64,000 nucleotides of DNA from Polynucleobacter sp. AP-Melu-500A-A1 (GCF_018882125.1 NZ_JACVOZ010000003.1:496001-560000), one strand, 5' to 3'; positions 9,325 through 18,389 are shown, numbered from the stretch's first letter. Made by a program: numbers and translations. The notes: generated by a model from the sequence alone, not told the origin.

Positions 9325-9870
9325 TTAACGTTTATAAAAGCTCAGGGTAACTTCACCCAGCTCGATACCAAATTTACTCATCTTGGCCTTATTCAGCATC
9401 ACTTTAGAATTGACTAGGTACATCCAGTCGTCAAATTGCACGTTATAAATCGTGTCATCAACCGGCAATGCCAGGGTGTAGGCCCAATTTAAGGCATTCC
9501 CTGAAGACTCCCCAAGAGCTTCGCCTACAACATCATCGGCCTTACCCACGTATTTCCCTGGAGATACCTCAGTCAATCTCCAAATACGCTTTTGCTTGCT
9601 GCCATCTGAATATTCAAAACTCTCATCTAAGACACCAGTTTTCTTACCGTCAACTACTGTCCAATTCGCCTGTATCAGAACAGTGAAACGCTTCTTCACT
9701 ACTCCGCTACGGTCTGTAAATATTCCATAGGCATCAATCGTGCCTGAAAAATACTCGCTCAAATCTAAAGTTGGCTTCTCATTGGCATATTGAGAAATTT
9801 TCTGACCTGCACAAGCACTCAATAAGAAACCAACACAAATGAGAGTCAAAATCTTTAATTGATATTTCAT
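9325..9870 (-). CDS. DUF3833 family lipoprotein
   Basis: 181 residues counting from the ATG at 9870. A TTG four codons upstream is possible but overlaps the previous gene. A lipoprotein signal with lipobox LSAC puts the lipidated cysteine near residue 20. The body matches the DUF3833 pattern (FSGTIDAYGIFTDRSG, DESFEYSDG, NWAYTLALPV). Polynucleobacter and Vibrio carry these next to chalcone-isomerase-like proteins, as here, where the upstream gene ends 6 nt before. The role is unknown, probably in the outer membrane or periplasm. Confidence 0.85.
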   Translation of the reverse strand: MKYQLKILTLICVGFLLSACAGQKISQYANEKPTLDLSEYFSGTIDAYGIFTDRSGVVKKRFTVLIQANWTVVDGKKTGVLDESFEYSDGSKQKRIWRLTEVSPGKYVGKADDVVGEALGESSGNALNWAYTLALPVDDTIYNVQFDDWMYLVNSKVMLNKAKMSKFGIELGEVTLSFYKR

Positions 9871-9875
9871 CTTAT

Positions 9876-10421
9876 TTAACAACCTTCACTAATCAGTGGG
9901 GGCGGACAATTCTGCCCAAGTAATTCAGAACGTAGTTTTGGTGCACTCGTCTTAGAGTCAAACCAAATACCAAAAAAGGCTTTTGAAAAATCAGCCCCCT
10001 TGACCTGGGCGATCTGTTTGCCATCGAAGTAAAAAAAAGTACCTTGTTTAGGGTTATAGATTGCAGTCAAAGTTTGACCGGATTCAACATTAGGTAAAAA
10101 ACTAGCCAATTCTTTTCCCCAAAGCGCCGCCTGCATATCAGACACGCCTAATTTTTTCATCTCTTCAGCAGATCTATTGGCGATTGCTATTCCTGTAAAA
10201 GATTTTTTATAGCGAAAATCTAGGGCAAACTCAGGAGAATTGAGATTGCCAGAGCGATAAAGAGCTGCATCGTAAATATCAAACCCCCACCAAGTGAGCC
10301 TACCGCTCCCCTGAAGCTTTGCTGAGCTCAATACAGTCTGAACATGATCTGGCTCACGCGCAAAAGTCGCTGCGCTTAATAAACATGTCAAAGAGCAAAG
10401 GGATATTAGGAAATATTTCAT
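9876..10421 (-). CDS. Secreted chalcone isomerase-like protein
   Basis: 181 residues with a signal peptide (about 1-21). The domain pattern is that of bacterial chalcone-isomerase-like proteins: RLTWWGFDIYDAALY, FRYKKSFTG and FFGIWFDSKTS. Bacterial members usually lack known flavonoid activity; some bind fatty acids. It ends with a Cys-Pro-Pro-rich tail (NCPPPLISEGC), in which the two cysteines may pair. It forms a two-gene unit with the DUF3833 lipoprotein. Confidence 0.82.
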   Translation of the reverse strand: MKYFLISLCSLTCLLSAATFAREPDHVQTVLSSAKLQGSGRLTWWGFDIYDAALYRSGNLNSPEFALDFRYKKSFTGIAIANRSAEEMKKLGVSDMQAALWGKELASFLPNVESGQTLTAIYNPKQGTFFYFDGKQIAQVKGADFSKAFFGIWFDSKTSAPKLRSELLGQNCPPPLISEGC

Positions 10422-10524
10422 ATTTAGTTCGAAAACAATAGGGCCAAAATCATAAATAAGCCGCCTTGAGCAAGTTTAAGCCTTATTCAATAAACTGGCA
10501 TGACTACTCATTAAGAAAGTCTGT

Positions 10525-10899
10525 ATGCAAAAGGATGTAGCGTTAAATGTTTTGGGGCAACCCTTAGTTCCCTGCTCTTTTGAGCCCCTCACAGGCTTTT
10601 TTCGGGATGGCTGCTGCAAGACTAATGAGGAGGATTCTGGTAGCCATCTTGTTTGTGCCATCGTCAGTGATGCGTTTTTGCAATTTAGCCTAGCAAAGGG
10701 CAATGACCTGATTACCGCCAGACCAGATTATCAATTTCCGGGATTAGTTGCTGGTGATCAATGGTGTCTTTGTCTCAATCGCTGGATTGAGGCATTCCAA
10801 GCCAATTGTGCGCCCATGATCAAACTAGAAAGTACCAATATCAAAGCTTTGGAAATAGTTCCACTGAATATTCTCGAACAATATTCGAATAAAGATTGA
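10525..10899 (+). CDS. DUF2237 family protein
   Basis: 124 residues and soluble, with the DUF2237 signature: NVLGQPLVPCS near the start, TGFFRDGCC, GSHLVCAIV, and DQWCLCLNRWIEA near the middle. Conserved cysteines suggest a metal or redox role, but the function is unknown. It overlaps the next gene (deacetylase) by 4 nt, so the two are co-translated. It is divergent from the chalcone isomerase-like gene. Confidence 0.85.
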   Translation: MQKDVALNVLGQPLVPCSFEPLTGFFRDGCCKTNEEDSGSHLVCAIVSDAFLQFSLAKGNDLITARPDYQFPGLVAGDQWCLCLNRWIEAFQANCAPMIKLESTNIKALEIVPLNILEQYSNKD

Positions 10900-11795
10900 A
10901 AGCATTCTATACCGACCACTTTGTTTTACCCCTTCCCCCTGGGCATCGCTTTCCGATGGAGAAATATTCCAGTCTAAGAGACTTAGTTGCTGGCGAGCCA
11001 GGGCTTGAATTAATTGAAGCACCAGCGGCGAGTGATACGCAAATTCTCTATGCCCATGACCCTCTTTACCTGATCAAAATCATCGAAGGAAAATTAAGCT
11101 CAAGCGAACAGAGAGAAATTGGTTTTCCGTGGAGCGCAAAGATGGTGGAGCGTTCACGCAGATCTGCTGGGGCAACGGTCGCAGCTTGTAAAACCGCTCT
11201 AACTGGAGGTATAGCGATTAATCTCGCAGGAGGCACTCACCATGCGTATCGAGATTCAGGAAGTGGACTCTGTGTCTTTAATGATTCTGCAATCGCTGCC
11301 CGCACTCTGCAAAAGGAGATTGACCCCAAACTCAAGATCGCCATTATTGATTTAGATGTACACCAGGGCAATGGCACTGCTTCAATTCTTCAGAATGACT
11401 CAACGATCTTTACACTCTCGATTCATGGAGAAAATAATTTTCCATTTAAGAAAGAAGTAAGCGATCTTGATCTTGGCTTACCCGATGGTTGTAATGACAG
11501 TAACTATTTAAAAGCCTTGGCAGAATGCCTAGATCAATTGGACTCCAGATTTGAGCCCGATTGCATTATTTACTTAGCAGGTGCTGACCCTCATGAAGAC
11601 GATCGTCTAGGAAGATTAAATATCAGCAGCGCAGGCATGAAACTTCGCGATGAGACAGTGTTGCAATTTGCATTGGATAGAAAACTACCGGTTGCCATTT
11701 CCATGGCAGGCGGCTATGGCAAGGAAATTGAATCTACTGTCAACATTCATTTTCAAACCATCAAGACCGCACTGCAATTTCAAAAAAGATACTAG
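10896..11795 (+). CDS. Histone deacetylase family amidohydrolase
   Basis: 299 residues of the bacterial class II/IV HDAC-like fold. Zinc and active-site residues are visible: tandem histidines H115/H116 (GGTHHAY), D154 and H156 in IDLDVHQGNGT, and D231 in AGADPHEDD. It starts at a TTG that overlaps the TGA of the DUF2237 gene (TTGA); the family N-terminus MKAFYTDHFVLPLPPGHRFP supports this start. Substrates of bacterial members include acetylpolyamines and acylated small molecules; none can be assigned here. It is convergent with the phasin gene, with a 4-nt 3' overlap. Confidence 0.88.
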   Translation: MKAFYTDHFVLPLPPGHRFPMEKYSSLRDLVAGEPGLELIEAPAASDTQILYAHDPLYLIKIIEGKLSSSEQREIGFPWSAKMVERSRRSAGATVAACKTALTGGIAINLAGGTHHAYRDSGSGLCVFNDSAIAARTLQKEIDPKLKIAIIDLDVHQGNGTASILQNDSTIFTLSIHGENNFPFKKEVSDLDLGLPDGCNDSNYLKALAECLDQLDSRFEPDCIIYLAGADPHEDDRLGRLNISSAGMKLRDETVLQFALDRKLPVAISMAGGYGKEIESTVNIHFQTIKTALQFQKRY

Positions 11796-12343
11796 GACTC
11801 CTTTTTAGTTGTTGCCTGGTTAGCTGCCAGATTACTAACATTTTCTATGCTCTTCTCAAAATGGGAGAAAGAGTCAGTCATCGTTGCACGAATTAGCTCA
11901 AAATGTTGCAAGGCGTTATTAAATGAGCTTTTAAATACTGACACATAAGCATCACTACCCTGAGGCGCATTATTCGTAGCATCATTTACAAAGTGGATGA
12001 GGTCGGCCTTGGAATCCTCGATCATAGATTCTGCAATTTCGGCAAGCTCCTGATTGCTTTGCTTAAGAACTTTCAATAGCTTTTGTTGATATTGAGAGAC
12101 TTCTTTAGCAGCATCTTGCAGTACTTCTGCATGAACGTACTCAAACGCTCCCTTTGGATCCTGAGTTTTCATGAGCTCTGCCACCCGCTTCTGAATTTGT
12201 GAAGCCAACTCTTGAGCAGCCTGTTGATTAATTTGATTAATGGTTTGGGCACTTTCCAATGCAACGGCACCCGCATCTTTTCCGGCCTGCATCATCTTTT
12301 GCTGCCCTGGCAGGCTATTAATATCAAATGGATTCTTACTCAT
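11792..12343 (-). CDS. Phasin family protein
   Basis: 183 residues, mostly amphipathic helix rich in Ala, Gln, Lys and Ser, with the phasin N-terminus NPFDINSL and repeated heptad-like stretches. Phasins coat polyhydroxyalkanoate granules and set their size. No PHA synthase is in the window. The monocistronic gene ends in a 4-nt overlap with the convergent deacetylase. Its start is ATG at 12343, with the purine-rich AGGAGG segment upstream acting as ribosome binding site. Confidence 0.82.
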   Translation of the reverse strand: MSKNPFDINSLPGQQKMMQAGKDAGAVALESAQTINQINQQAAQELASQIQKRVAELMKTQDPKGAFEYVHAEVLQDAAKEVSQYQQKLLKVLKQSNQELAEIAESMIEDSKADLIHFVNDATNNAPQGSDAYVSVFKSSFNNALQHFELIRATMTDSFSHFEKSIENVSNLAANQATTKKES

Positions 12344-12425
12344 AAAGCCTCCTTTTCATGAACATAAGCACCAATCTACTCTCGTTACGAAAGCTTGCTA
12401 TAGAGAAATACCAGTAGAAATGGGC

Positions 12426-12447
12426 AAAAGCCACCCGTAGGTAGCTT
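12426..12447 (-). terminator. Weak rho-independent terminator
   Basis: Imperfect stem AGCCACC/GGTAGCT with a CGTA loop and a short U-tract on the minus strand, downstream of the secreted esterase gene. Confidence 0.45.
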
Positions 12448-12471
12448 CAAATCTATAGGCCTTAATTAGTC

Positions 12472-13548
12472 TTAGTTCTTGATACGCTGCTCAATCCATG
12501 AACCTAAGATATCCGCAATCTGAATGCTATTGCTATCTTGCATGATCATGTGGGAGTTCCCCATAATCCCGACTTCAGGTAACAATAAAAGTTCAACCTT
12601 ACCGCCTGCTTGATTGGCTTTTTCAACGAAGGCACGACAAGCTTTTAATCTTGGCGCCCAGCGAGGTGATATCTCCATATAGTCTCCATACATCACCATA
12701 ATCGGCATCTTGGTATAGGGCGTCATATCGCTATTGGCTTCAGGACAAGCAGAAGGTTCTACCGCAATAATTCCTGCAATCCCCTCATTACTTAACTGAG
12801 CAGTTTGAAAAGGATAAATACCTGATTGAGAGTGACTGATAAGAACCGTTTTCTTTAACTGCTTAGAGAGTTGCGATAAGTTTGGAACAGTAGGATTTGG
12901 AGTAGGCATTGAAAATAACCAATCCGAAACCATTTGCTGCCATAAACCATTTTGTGCAGCAATCGGAAATTTCTGCCCTTCGTAGACTTTAGGATATTCG
13001 CTACCGAAGCGAAAGATTGTCCAAGCAGACTCATGACTCGCTGCAAATACAACGGGTAATTTCTCAGGAGCTTCTTTTCCCATCTTGGCAGCATTCAGAG
13101 CAGTCGCATTGACTGCTGAACGACCCCTACCAGACTGATCAATGACGTATGTTGGATAACCCCTTTTGACAAAGTATTCATCCCAGCCCATACGACCGTC
13201 TGGCGTGGACTCCCAAGTTTTACCCGTTAGGCAGCAACCATGAATCATCACCACTGAATTGCTTTTTGCTTTCATCGGAGTTTGATAGCGCACATACATC
13301 TGATCAACGGTAATCGTGCCAGATTGGGCATAAGCGGGAAGTGTGGAAAGGGTACTAGATTCAATATCCTGGCCACCCACAAAGAAACTGCCCTGCCTCT
13401 CCAAAACAATTGGGCCATTAAGCACTTTATCCCCCAGGGAAGTCACCTTGAGATTGAGAGGTCTAGTCTGTGCAATTGCTCCAGATGACAGCAGCAAAAT
13501 GAAAGATGCAGTCAGACCAGCTAAGTGGGCTTTTGTAATTGTGCTCAT
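12472..13548 (-). CDS. Secreted alpha/beta hydrolase (esterase-like)
   Basis: 358 residues with a signal peptide (about 1-26, ending AIA-Q). Alpha/beta-hydrolase features are the oxyanion segment MIHGCCLTGKTWES and the nucleophile region LISHSQSG, whose serine replaces the first glycine of the usual GxSxG. The probable catalytic histidine is in GNSHMIMQ near the C-terminus. The double-cysteine GCC in the oxyanion loop occurs in a family of periplasmic esterases of betaproteobacteria. The substrate is unknown. It is divergent from the NHL-repeat gene at 13730. Confidence 0.82.
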   Translation of the reverse strand: MSTITKAHLAGLTASFILLLSSGAIAQTRPLNLKVTSLGDKVLNGPIVLERQGSFFVGGQDIESSTLSTLPAYAQSGTITVDQMYVRYQTPMKAKSNSVVMIHGCCLTGKTWESTPDGRMGWDEYFVKRGYPTYVIDQSGRGRSAVNATALNAAKMGKEAPEKLPVVFAASHESAWTIFRFGSEYPKVYEGQKFPIAAQNGLWQQMVSDWLFSMPTPNPTVPNLSQLSKQLKKTVLISHSQSGIYPFQTAQLSNEGIAGIIAVEPSACPEANSDMTPYTKMPIMVMYGDYMEISPRWAPRLKACRAFVEKANQAGGKVELLLLPEVGIMGNSHMIMQDSNSIQIADILGSWIEQRIKN

Positions 13549-13729
13549 TTTGTCTCCGTAAATTTTTTTATTTATTATTTTCTATAAAGCAAATTAAGCA
13601 TAGCATGTAGATACTTAGTGAAGATGGCAAGCATAATTAAGGGATTACCCGAGATACTCTCTTTTGCTAATAGTTTTGCGCTAACCTTAAGACATCATCA
13701 TATTTATAAAAATACCTATGGAGGCAAAG

Positions 13730-14821
13730 ATGAATTTCATTGCTCGCGGCCTATTTCTTGCTATCTACTTGCTTATCAGTACAAGTTCTTTTTCACAAAG
13801 TACAAGCGCTGGCAAGGCGCCCCAGTACAAAGTTGATCCCTATTGGCCAAAACCACTCCCCAATAACTGGATTTTGGGCCAAGTATCTGGAGTAGCTACA
13901 GATAAGAATGATCACATTTGGATTATTCATCGCCCATTGACCATCACCGATGATGAAAAGGGTGCCACTCTCAATCCCAGAAGATCTAAATGCTGTATCC
14001 CTGCTCCACCAGTTTTAGAGTTTGATAAAAAAGGAAATCTGCTACAAGCATGGGGAGGACCAGGTAGTGGCTATGACTGGCCAAAAAATGAGCATGGTAT
14101 TTATATAGACCCCAATGGATACGTCTGGATTGGTGGAAATGCTGCTAGTGATCATATGATTTTGAAATTTACTCAAAATGGGAAATTCGTCTTACAGATT
14201 GGTTCACCAGGAGAAAGTAAGGGGAGCAATAGCAATGTACAGCTTGGGCGACCTGCACACATGAATGTTGATCCAATTGCCAATGAAATATATGTTGCTG
14301 ATGGCTACCTAAATAAACGTATCGCAGTATTCGATTCCAATACTGGTGCTTACAAGCGGCATTGGGGTGCCTATGGAAATCCTCCAAGCGATGAGAAAGT
14401 GGATAATTTCAACCCCAGCTCTCCCCACTTTGGCAATCCAGTGCACTGCGTACGCCTTATGAAAGACAATACTGTTTTTGTTTGTGATCGCGCTAATAAT
14501 CGTATTCAGGTATTCGAAAAAAGCGGTAAATTTATTCGCGAGATGTCCTACGAAACGGATACTAAAGGCTCAGGTTCCGTTTGGGATTTAATTCCATCGG
14601 ATGCAAGTCAGAAATATTTATTAATTGCAGATGGCACCAATAATGAAGTCACCGTTCTACTTCGCGAAAATGGGCAGAAGATGGGCTCTTTTGGTCGCAG
14701 TGGGCGAAATGCTGGCGAGTTCCATTGGGTGCATAACATTGCAGTAGATTCTGATGGTAGCGTTTACACAACTGAAGTAGATACTGGAAAACGCGCCCAA
14801 AGATTTATCAGGGCAAAGTAA
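13730..14821 (+). CDS. Secreted NHL-repeat protein (peptidylglycine amidating lyase-like)
   Basis: 363 residues from the ATG at 13730, chosen because GGAGG lies 6 nt upstream; an ATG four codons earlier overlaps that site. A signal peptide covers about residues 1-22. Several NHL/beta-propeller blades follow, with typical GVATDKNDHIWI, GIYIDPNGYVWIGG and NIAVDSDGSVYTTE turns. Such proteins are often annotated as peptidyl-alpha-hydroxyglycine lyase-like, but no activity is assured. The next gene starts 13 nt downstream, so they are probably co-transcribed. Confidence 0.82.
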   Translation: MNFIARGLFLAIYLLISTSSFSQSTSAGKAPQYKVDPYWPKPLPNNWILGQVSGVATDKNDHIWIIHRPLTITDDEKGATLNPRRSKCCIPAPPVLEFDKKGNLLQAWGGPGSGYDWPKNEHGIYIDPNGYVWIGGNAASDHMILKFTQNGKFVLQIGSPGESKGSNSNVQLGRPAHMNVDPIANEIYVADGYLNKRIAVFDSNTGAYKRHWGAYGNPPSDEKVDNFNPSSPHFGNPVHCVRLMKDNTVFVCDRANNRIQVFEKSGKFIREMSYETDTKGSGSVWDLIPSDASQKYLLIADGTNNEVTVLLRENGQKMGSFGRSGRNAGEFHWVHNIAVDSDGSVYTTEVDTGKRAQRFIRAK

Positions 14822-14834
14822 ACAGGACTCCAAG

Positions 14835-15590
14835 TTGAAATATTTCATTATTCTTTTCACTTCTTTATTGCTTAGTACAAGCGCTATGGCACAACTCGAA
14901 GTCATGATCTCAGGCGGATTTAATGGGCCCTACAGTGCCATGCTCCCCGAATTTCAAAAAATGACAGGCATTACAGTCACTACAAAATCTGGCGCCTCAC
15001 AGGGTTCTGGACCAAAAACAATTAAAGCGCAGTTGGCCAATGGCACTAGTGCTGATGTCGTCATTCTTTCTCGCGAGGGGCTTGCTGAACTGATGGCAAT
15101 AGGAAAAATTATTCCTGGAACGGATGTTGATTTGGCTATGGCGCCATTAGGATTGGGAGTTTCAGCTGGCATGCCTAAACCTGATATATCTACTACTAAA
15201 GCCTTTAAAGAAGCCTTGCTAAAAGCAAAACGCATCGCAGTACCAGGAAGTACGAGTGGCATTTATTTAACCAAAGAGTTATTTCCACGCCTGGGACTCT
15301 CAGATCAAATCACCGTCACAGTGACTGAACGCGGTAGCCAAGCCACCACACTACTTGCAGCAAAAGAAGTGAATTTTGCAATTCAACCCAGTAGCGAGAT
15401 TGTCAATGTCGCAGGGGTTGATTATGTTGGTCGCATTCCAAATGAGCTTCAATTGATTCAGACTTTTTCTGCAGCAATTGTTGCCGGCTCTACACAACAA
15501 GAATCCGCACAAAAGCTGATTCAATACTTAAGCTCGCCAAAGTCCGTTGAGCCCATCAAGAATAGCGGGATGGATTTAGTCTCCAAATAA
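14835..15590 (+). CDS. ModA-like periplasmic substrate-binding protein
   Basis: 251 residues starting at a TTG (14835) behind an AGGAC purine stretch. A signal peptide ends near AMA-Q. The molybdate-binding-protein fold is indicated by SGGFNGPYSAMLPEF at the start, NGTSADVVILS, and the late FAIQPSSEI segment. No ModB/ModC permease or ATPase follows, so this is an orphan receptor; many such orphans bind organic anions rather than molybdate. It follows the NHL protein directly. Confidence 0.8.
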   Translation: MKYFIILFTSLLLSTSAMAQLEVMISGGFNGPYSAMLPEFQKMTGITVTTKSGASQGSGPKTIKAQLANGTSADVVILSREGLAELMAIGKIIPGTDVDLAMAPLGLGVSAGMPKPDISTTKAFKEALLKAKRIAVPGSTSGIYLTKELFPRLGLSDQITVTVTERGSQATTLLAAKEVNFAIQPSSEIVNVAGVDYVGRIPNELQLIQTFSAAIVAGSTQQESAQKLIQYLSSPKSVEPIKNSGMDLVSK

Positions 15591-15641
15591 GAAGGGGGAG
15601 CTATAGCTCGGGGGGCTAAACCGTTGATTTATCACCCTCTA

Positions 15642-15683
15642 CTCCAGTTTCCAGTAAATTAAAGAAAACGATAGAAACTGGAG
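15642..15683. promoter_or_regulatory. Perfect 10-bp inverted repeat upstream of the methylglutaconyl-CoA hydratase operon
   Basis: CTCCAGTTTC (15642-15651) and GAAACTGGAG (15674-15683) form a perfect inverted repeat with 22 nt between the arms. Arm centres are 32 bp apart, about three helical turns, and the right arm ends 13 nt before the ATG. It could be an operator for a dimeric regulator or an mRNA hairpin over the leader. There is no U-tract, so it is not a terminator. Confidence 0.5.
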
Positions 15684-15696
15684 ACCCCAATTAGCC

Positions 15697-16476
15697 ATGA
15701 CTCAGCTACCAATTTATCAATATTTAAACACTCAAGGTAATGAGATTGTTTACGTCACCCTCAATCGACCTGAAGTTAGAAATGCGTTTAACGAAGGCTT
15801 GATCGGTGAACTCCAAGACGTCTTTACTAATCTAGGCGCAGATGATGATTGTCGAGTGATTGTGCTCCAAGCGAATGGGAAAAGCTTTTGCGCGGGTGCA
15901 GATTTAAATTGGATGAAGAGCATGGCTAACTTCACCAAAGCCGAAAATATCGCCGACTCTCGCAAGATGGCCTTAATGCTCAACACAATTTATTCTTGCC
16001 CAAAACCGGTGATTGCTAAAGTTCAGGGTGATGCCTATGCGGGTGGTGTGGGTCTAGCATCAGTTTGTGATGTTTTGATTGCCTCCACGCAAGTTCGCTT
16101 CTGTATTTCTGAAGCCAAGTTGGGTTTACTGCCTGCAACCATCGCGCCCTATGTCATTAGAGCGCTTGGTGAACAAGCCTCACGCAGATATTTTGTGACT
16201 GCTGAAGTGTTTACAGCAGCCCATGGAAAAGAAATAGGGTTTGTGCATGAATTGGTCGACCCAGATGCGCTAGATAGCAAGGTTGATGAGATCTGCCAAG
16301 CTATATTGAGCAACGGCCCGATGGCGGTGATGGCCTGTAAAAAAATGGTTCGTGACATCTCACAGCAAGCAATTACTCCAGCCCTGCTTGAGGACACTGT
16401 AGAGCGTATTGCCACCATTCGTACTAGCAATGAAGCACAAGTGCGGATGAAAGCTTTTCTCGAGAAAAGTAAATGA
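15697..16476 (+). CDS. liuC: Methylglutaconyl-CoA hydratase (enoyl-CoA hydratase family)
   Basis: Crotonase-fold enzyme of 259 residues, expected to hydrate 3-methylglutaconyl-CoA to HMG-CoA. The segment GKSFCAGADLNWMKSMA (61-77) with ADLNWM is diagnostic for the methylglutaconyl-CoA hydratase branch. E139 in ISEAKLGLLPATIAPYV is a candidate catalytic acid. It is first in a six-gene plus-strand operon; its stop overlaps the HMG-CoA lyase start (ATGA). No methylcrotonyl-CoA carboxylase is nearby, so the operon is not a normal leucine pathway. The start is supported by the conserved N-terminus; a GGAG lies 13 nt upstream. Confidence 0.85.
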   Translation: MTQLPIYQYLNTQGNEIVYVTLNRPEVRNAFNEGLIGELQDVFTNLGADDDCRVIVLQANGKSFCAGADLNWMKSMANFTKAENIADSRKMALMLNTIYSCPKPVIAKVQGDAYAGGVGLASVCDVLIASTQVRFCISEAKLGLLPATIAPYVIRALGEQASRRYFVTAEVFTAAHGKEIGFVHELVDPDALDSKVDEICQAILSNGPMAVMACKKMVRDISQQAITPALLEDTVERIATIRTSNEAQVRMKAFLEKSK

Positions 16477-17408
16477 AGCCATCCTCGAGCCTTCCGAAAA
16501 AAGTCAAGATCGTTGAAGTGGGGCCTAGAGATGGCCTTCAAAATGAAAAAGAGTTTGTGCCTATTGATGTCAAAGTAGAACTCATTAATCAATTATCAGA
16601 TGCTGGCTTTCCAAATATTGAAGCAGCCTCTTTTGTTTCACCCAAATGGGTTCCACAAATGGCTGGCAGTGATGAAGTTATGGCTGCCATTACCAGAAGG
16701 CCTGGCACTATTTACTCTGCCCTAACACCAAATATGCGGGGTTATGAAGGAGCACTTGCTGCTAAAGCAGATGAGATTGTCATCTTTGCTGCTGCATCTG
16801 AGGGGTTTTCTCAGAAAAATATCAACTGCAGTATTGCTGAATCAGTGGAGCGCTTTATACCTGTGGCAAAAGCTGCTAAACAAGATGGTATTCGTATTCG
16901 TGGCAGCATCTCCTGTTCCTTCGGTTGCCCCTACCAAGGTATGGTGGAGCCGGCTCATGTTGCGCAAGTCGTTAAGCGAATGATGGACTTAGGTTGCGAT
17001 GAAATTGATATTGCGGACACGATAGGCGTAGGCACCCCAGGTCAAATTCAGTCCGTCTTTGAAACTATCTTTGCATTTGCCCCAATCCACCAGTTTTCTG
17101 GCCATTTTCATGACACTTATGGACAATCCCTCGCAAATATCTATGCGGCTATGGAGATTGGAGTGAGTATTTTTCATTCCTCCATTGCTGGTCTTGGTGG
17201 CTGCCCCTATGCGAAGGGAGCCACTGGGAATGTTGCAACCGAAGATGTTCTCTATATGCTCAAAGGACTGGGAATAGAAACTGGAATAGACTTTGATGCT
17301 GCTGTCAAAATAGGCCAATACATTACAAAAGCGACTGGTAAAACCAATGCATCACGAGTTGGACGAGCCATTACCGCTAAACAATTCACAGGAGACCAAG
17401 ATGTATAA
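16473..17408 (+). CDS. mvaB: Hydroxymethylglutaryl-CoA lyase
   Basis: 311-residue TIM-barrel enzyme cleaving HMG-CoA to acetyl-CoA and acetoacetate. Signature elements are VEVGPRDGLQNE (R19, D20 active site), metal histidines H211/H213 in GHFHDT, and the C-terminal loop GLGGCPYAKGATGN with catalytic C244. Size and motifs are canonical. It is coupled to the hydratase upstream and overlaps the TctC gene downstream by 8 nt, so receptor and enzymes are one expression unit. Confidence 0.93.
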   Translation: MKPSSSLPKKVKIVEVGPRDGLQNEKEFVPIDVKVELINQLSDAGFPNIEAASFVSPKWVPQMAGSDEVMAAITRRPGTIYSALTPNMRGYEGALAAKADEIVIFAAASEGFSQKNINCSIAESVERFIPVAKAAKQDGIRIRGSISCSFGCPYQGMVEPAHVAQVVKRMMDLGCDEIDIADTIGVGTPGQIQSVFETIFAFAPIHQFSGHFHDTYGQSLANIYAAMEIGVSIFHSSIAGLGGCPYAKGATGNVATEDVLYMLKGLGIETGIDFDAAVKIGQYITKATGKTNASRVGRAITAKQFTGDQDV

Positions 17409-18366
17409 ATTACTCAATCTACTAGCGATAGCATTTGCAGCTACCTCACTCCATTGCGCTGCTCAAAGCTATCCCTCTTCCAACATCACGCTGATAGTTC
17501 CATTTGCCCCAGGTAGCGGAACTGATGCAGTAGCACGAATCATGGCAACAAAAATGGGGACCATCCTCGGGCAACCCGTCATCGTTGATAACAAACCAGG
17601 TGCTAGCGCACAAATCGGTGCGCAATTAGTAGCTTCAGCCAAACCTGATGGCTACACCCTCTTGATGACTACCAATACATCACACTCAGCGAATCCTTGG
17701 TTATTTCAGAATCTGAAATACGATCCAATCAAAGATTTCACCCCAATCGCCCGTGTTGGTGAATTACCATTTGTGCTCACCGTTAATAATGACTTACCAG
17801 TAAAGACCGTGCAAGAGTTGATTGATTACGCCAAAGCAAATCCAGGCAAGCTGTCCTATGGCACACCAAATAGCACTTCGCTAGTCACCACTGAAACGAT
17901 CATGTATTTAACCAAGACAAACATGACGCAAATTCCTTATAAATCAAGCCCCCAAGCTTTAACAGATCTAATTGGTAATCAAATTCAGGTCTACGTAGCT
18001 GATACAGGATCTGGCATGGCCATGATTAAAGCTGGTAAGGTTCGTGCAATCGGCTTAACTGGTAATCGACCTTATGCACAACTACCAAATGTACCTCCAA
18101 TTGCTAAAACTATTCAGGGTTTTGATCTCGTTTCCTGGAATGGTGTCTTTGGTCCTGCAAATCTTCCCAAGCCCATTGTTGATAAGATCAATGCATCTAT
18201 TCAAGAGGCTTTAAAAGATAAAGAAGTACAGGCTAAATTAGCGCAATTGGGTTTTGTTGTTTGGCCATCGAAGAATCCACAAGATTTTGCTCAGTATGTG
18301 AGCGATCAGATGGCCTACTGGGGTAAATTGATTATTCAATCAGGCATTAAATCTGAACTCAACTAA
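17401..18366 (+). CDS. TctC/Bug periplasmic solute receptor no. 2 (HMG-CoA cluster)
   Basis: 321 residues from the ATG at 17401, behind GGAGA. The longer in-frame start inside the lyase is rejected because it would precede the signal peptide. The signal (about 1-20) ends near CAAQ. Ligand loop one is VPFAPGSGTDAVAR, differing from the usual PPGG. DGYTLLMT and LPNVPPIAKT are also present. Its position inside a CoA-dependent catabolic operon argues that its ligand is the substrate of those enzymes, probably a branched dicarboxylate; that is inference. Confidence 0.9.
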   Translation: MYKLLNLLAIAFAATSLHCAAQSYPSSNITLIVPFAPGSGTDAVARIMATKMGTILGQPVIVDNKPGASAQIGAQLVASAKPDGYTLLMTTNTSHSANPWLFQNLKYDPIKDFTPIARVGELPFVLTVNNDLPVKTVQELIDYAKANPGKLSYGTPNSTSLVTTETIMYLTKTNMTQIPYKSSPQALTDLIGNQIQVYVADTGSGMAMIKAGKVRAIGLTGNRPYAQLPNVPPIAKTIQGFDLVSWNGVFGPANLPKPIVDKINASIQEALKDKEVQAKLAQLGFVVWPSKNPQDFAQYVSDQMAYWGKLIIQSGIKSELN

Positions 18367-18389
18367 TTAGAGATTTATTAAGGAATGTG

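Noticed and set aside
14835..15590. Molybdate ABC transporter operon
   Set aside because: Only a ModA-like receptor is present; no ModB or ModC follows.
16149..16592. 147-codon minus-strand open frame
   Set aside because: Antisense to the methylglutaconyl-CoA hydratase gene; composition is that of a shadow.
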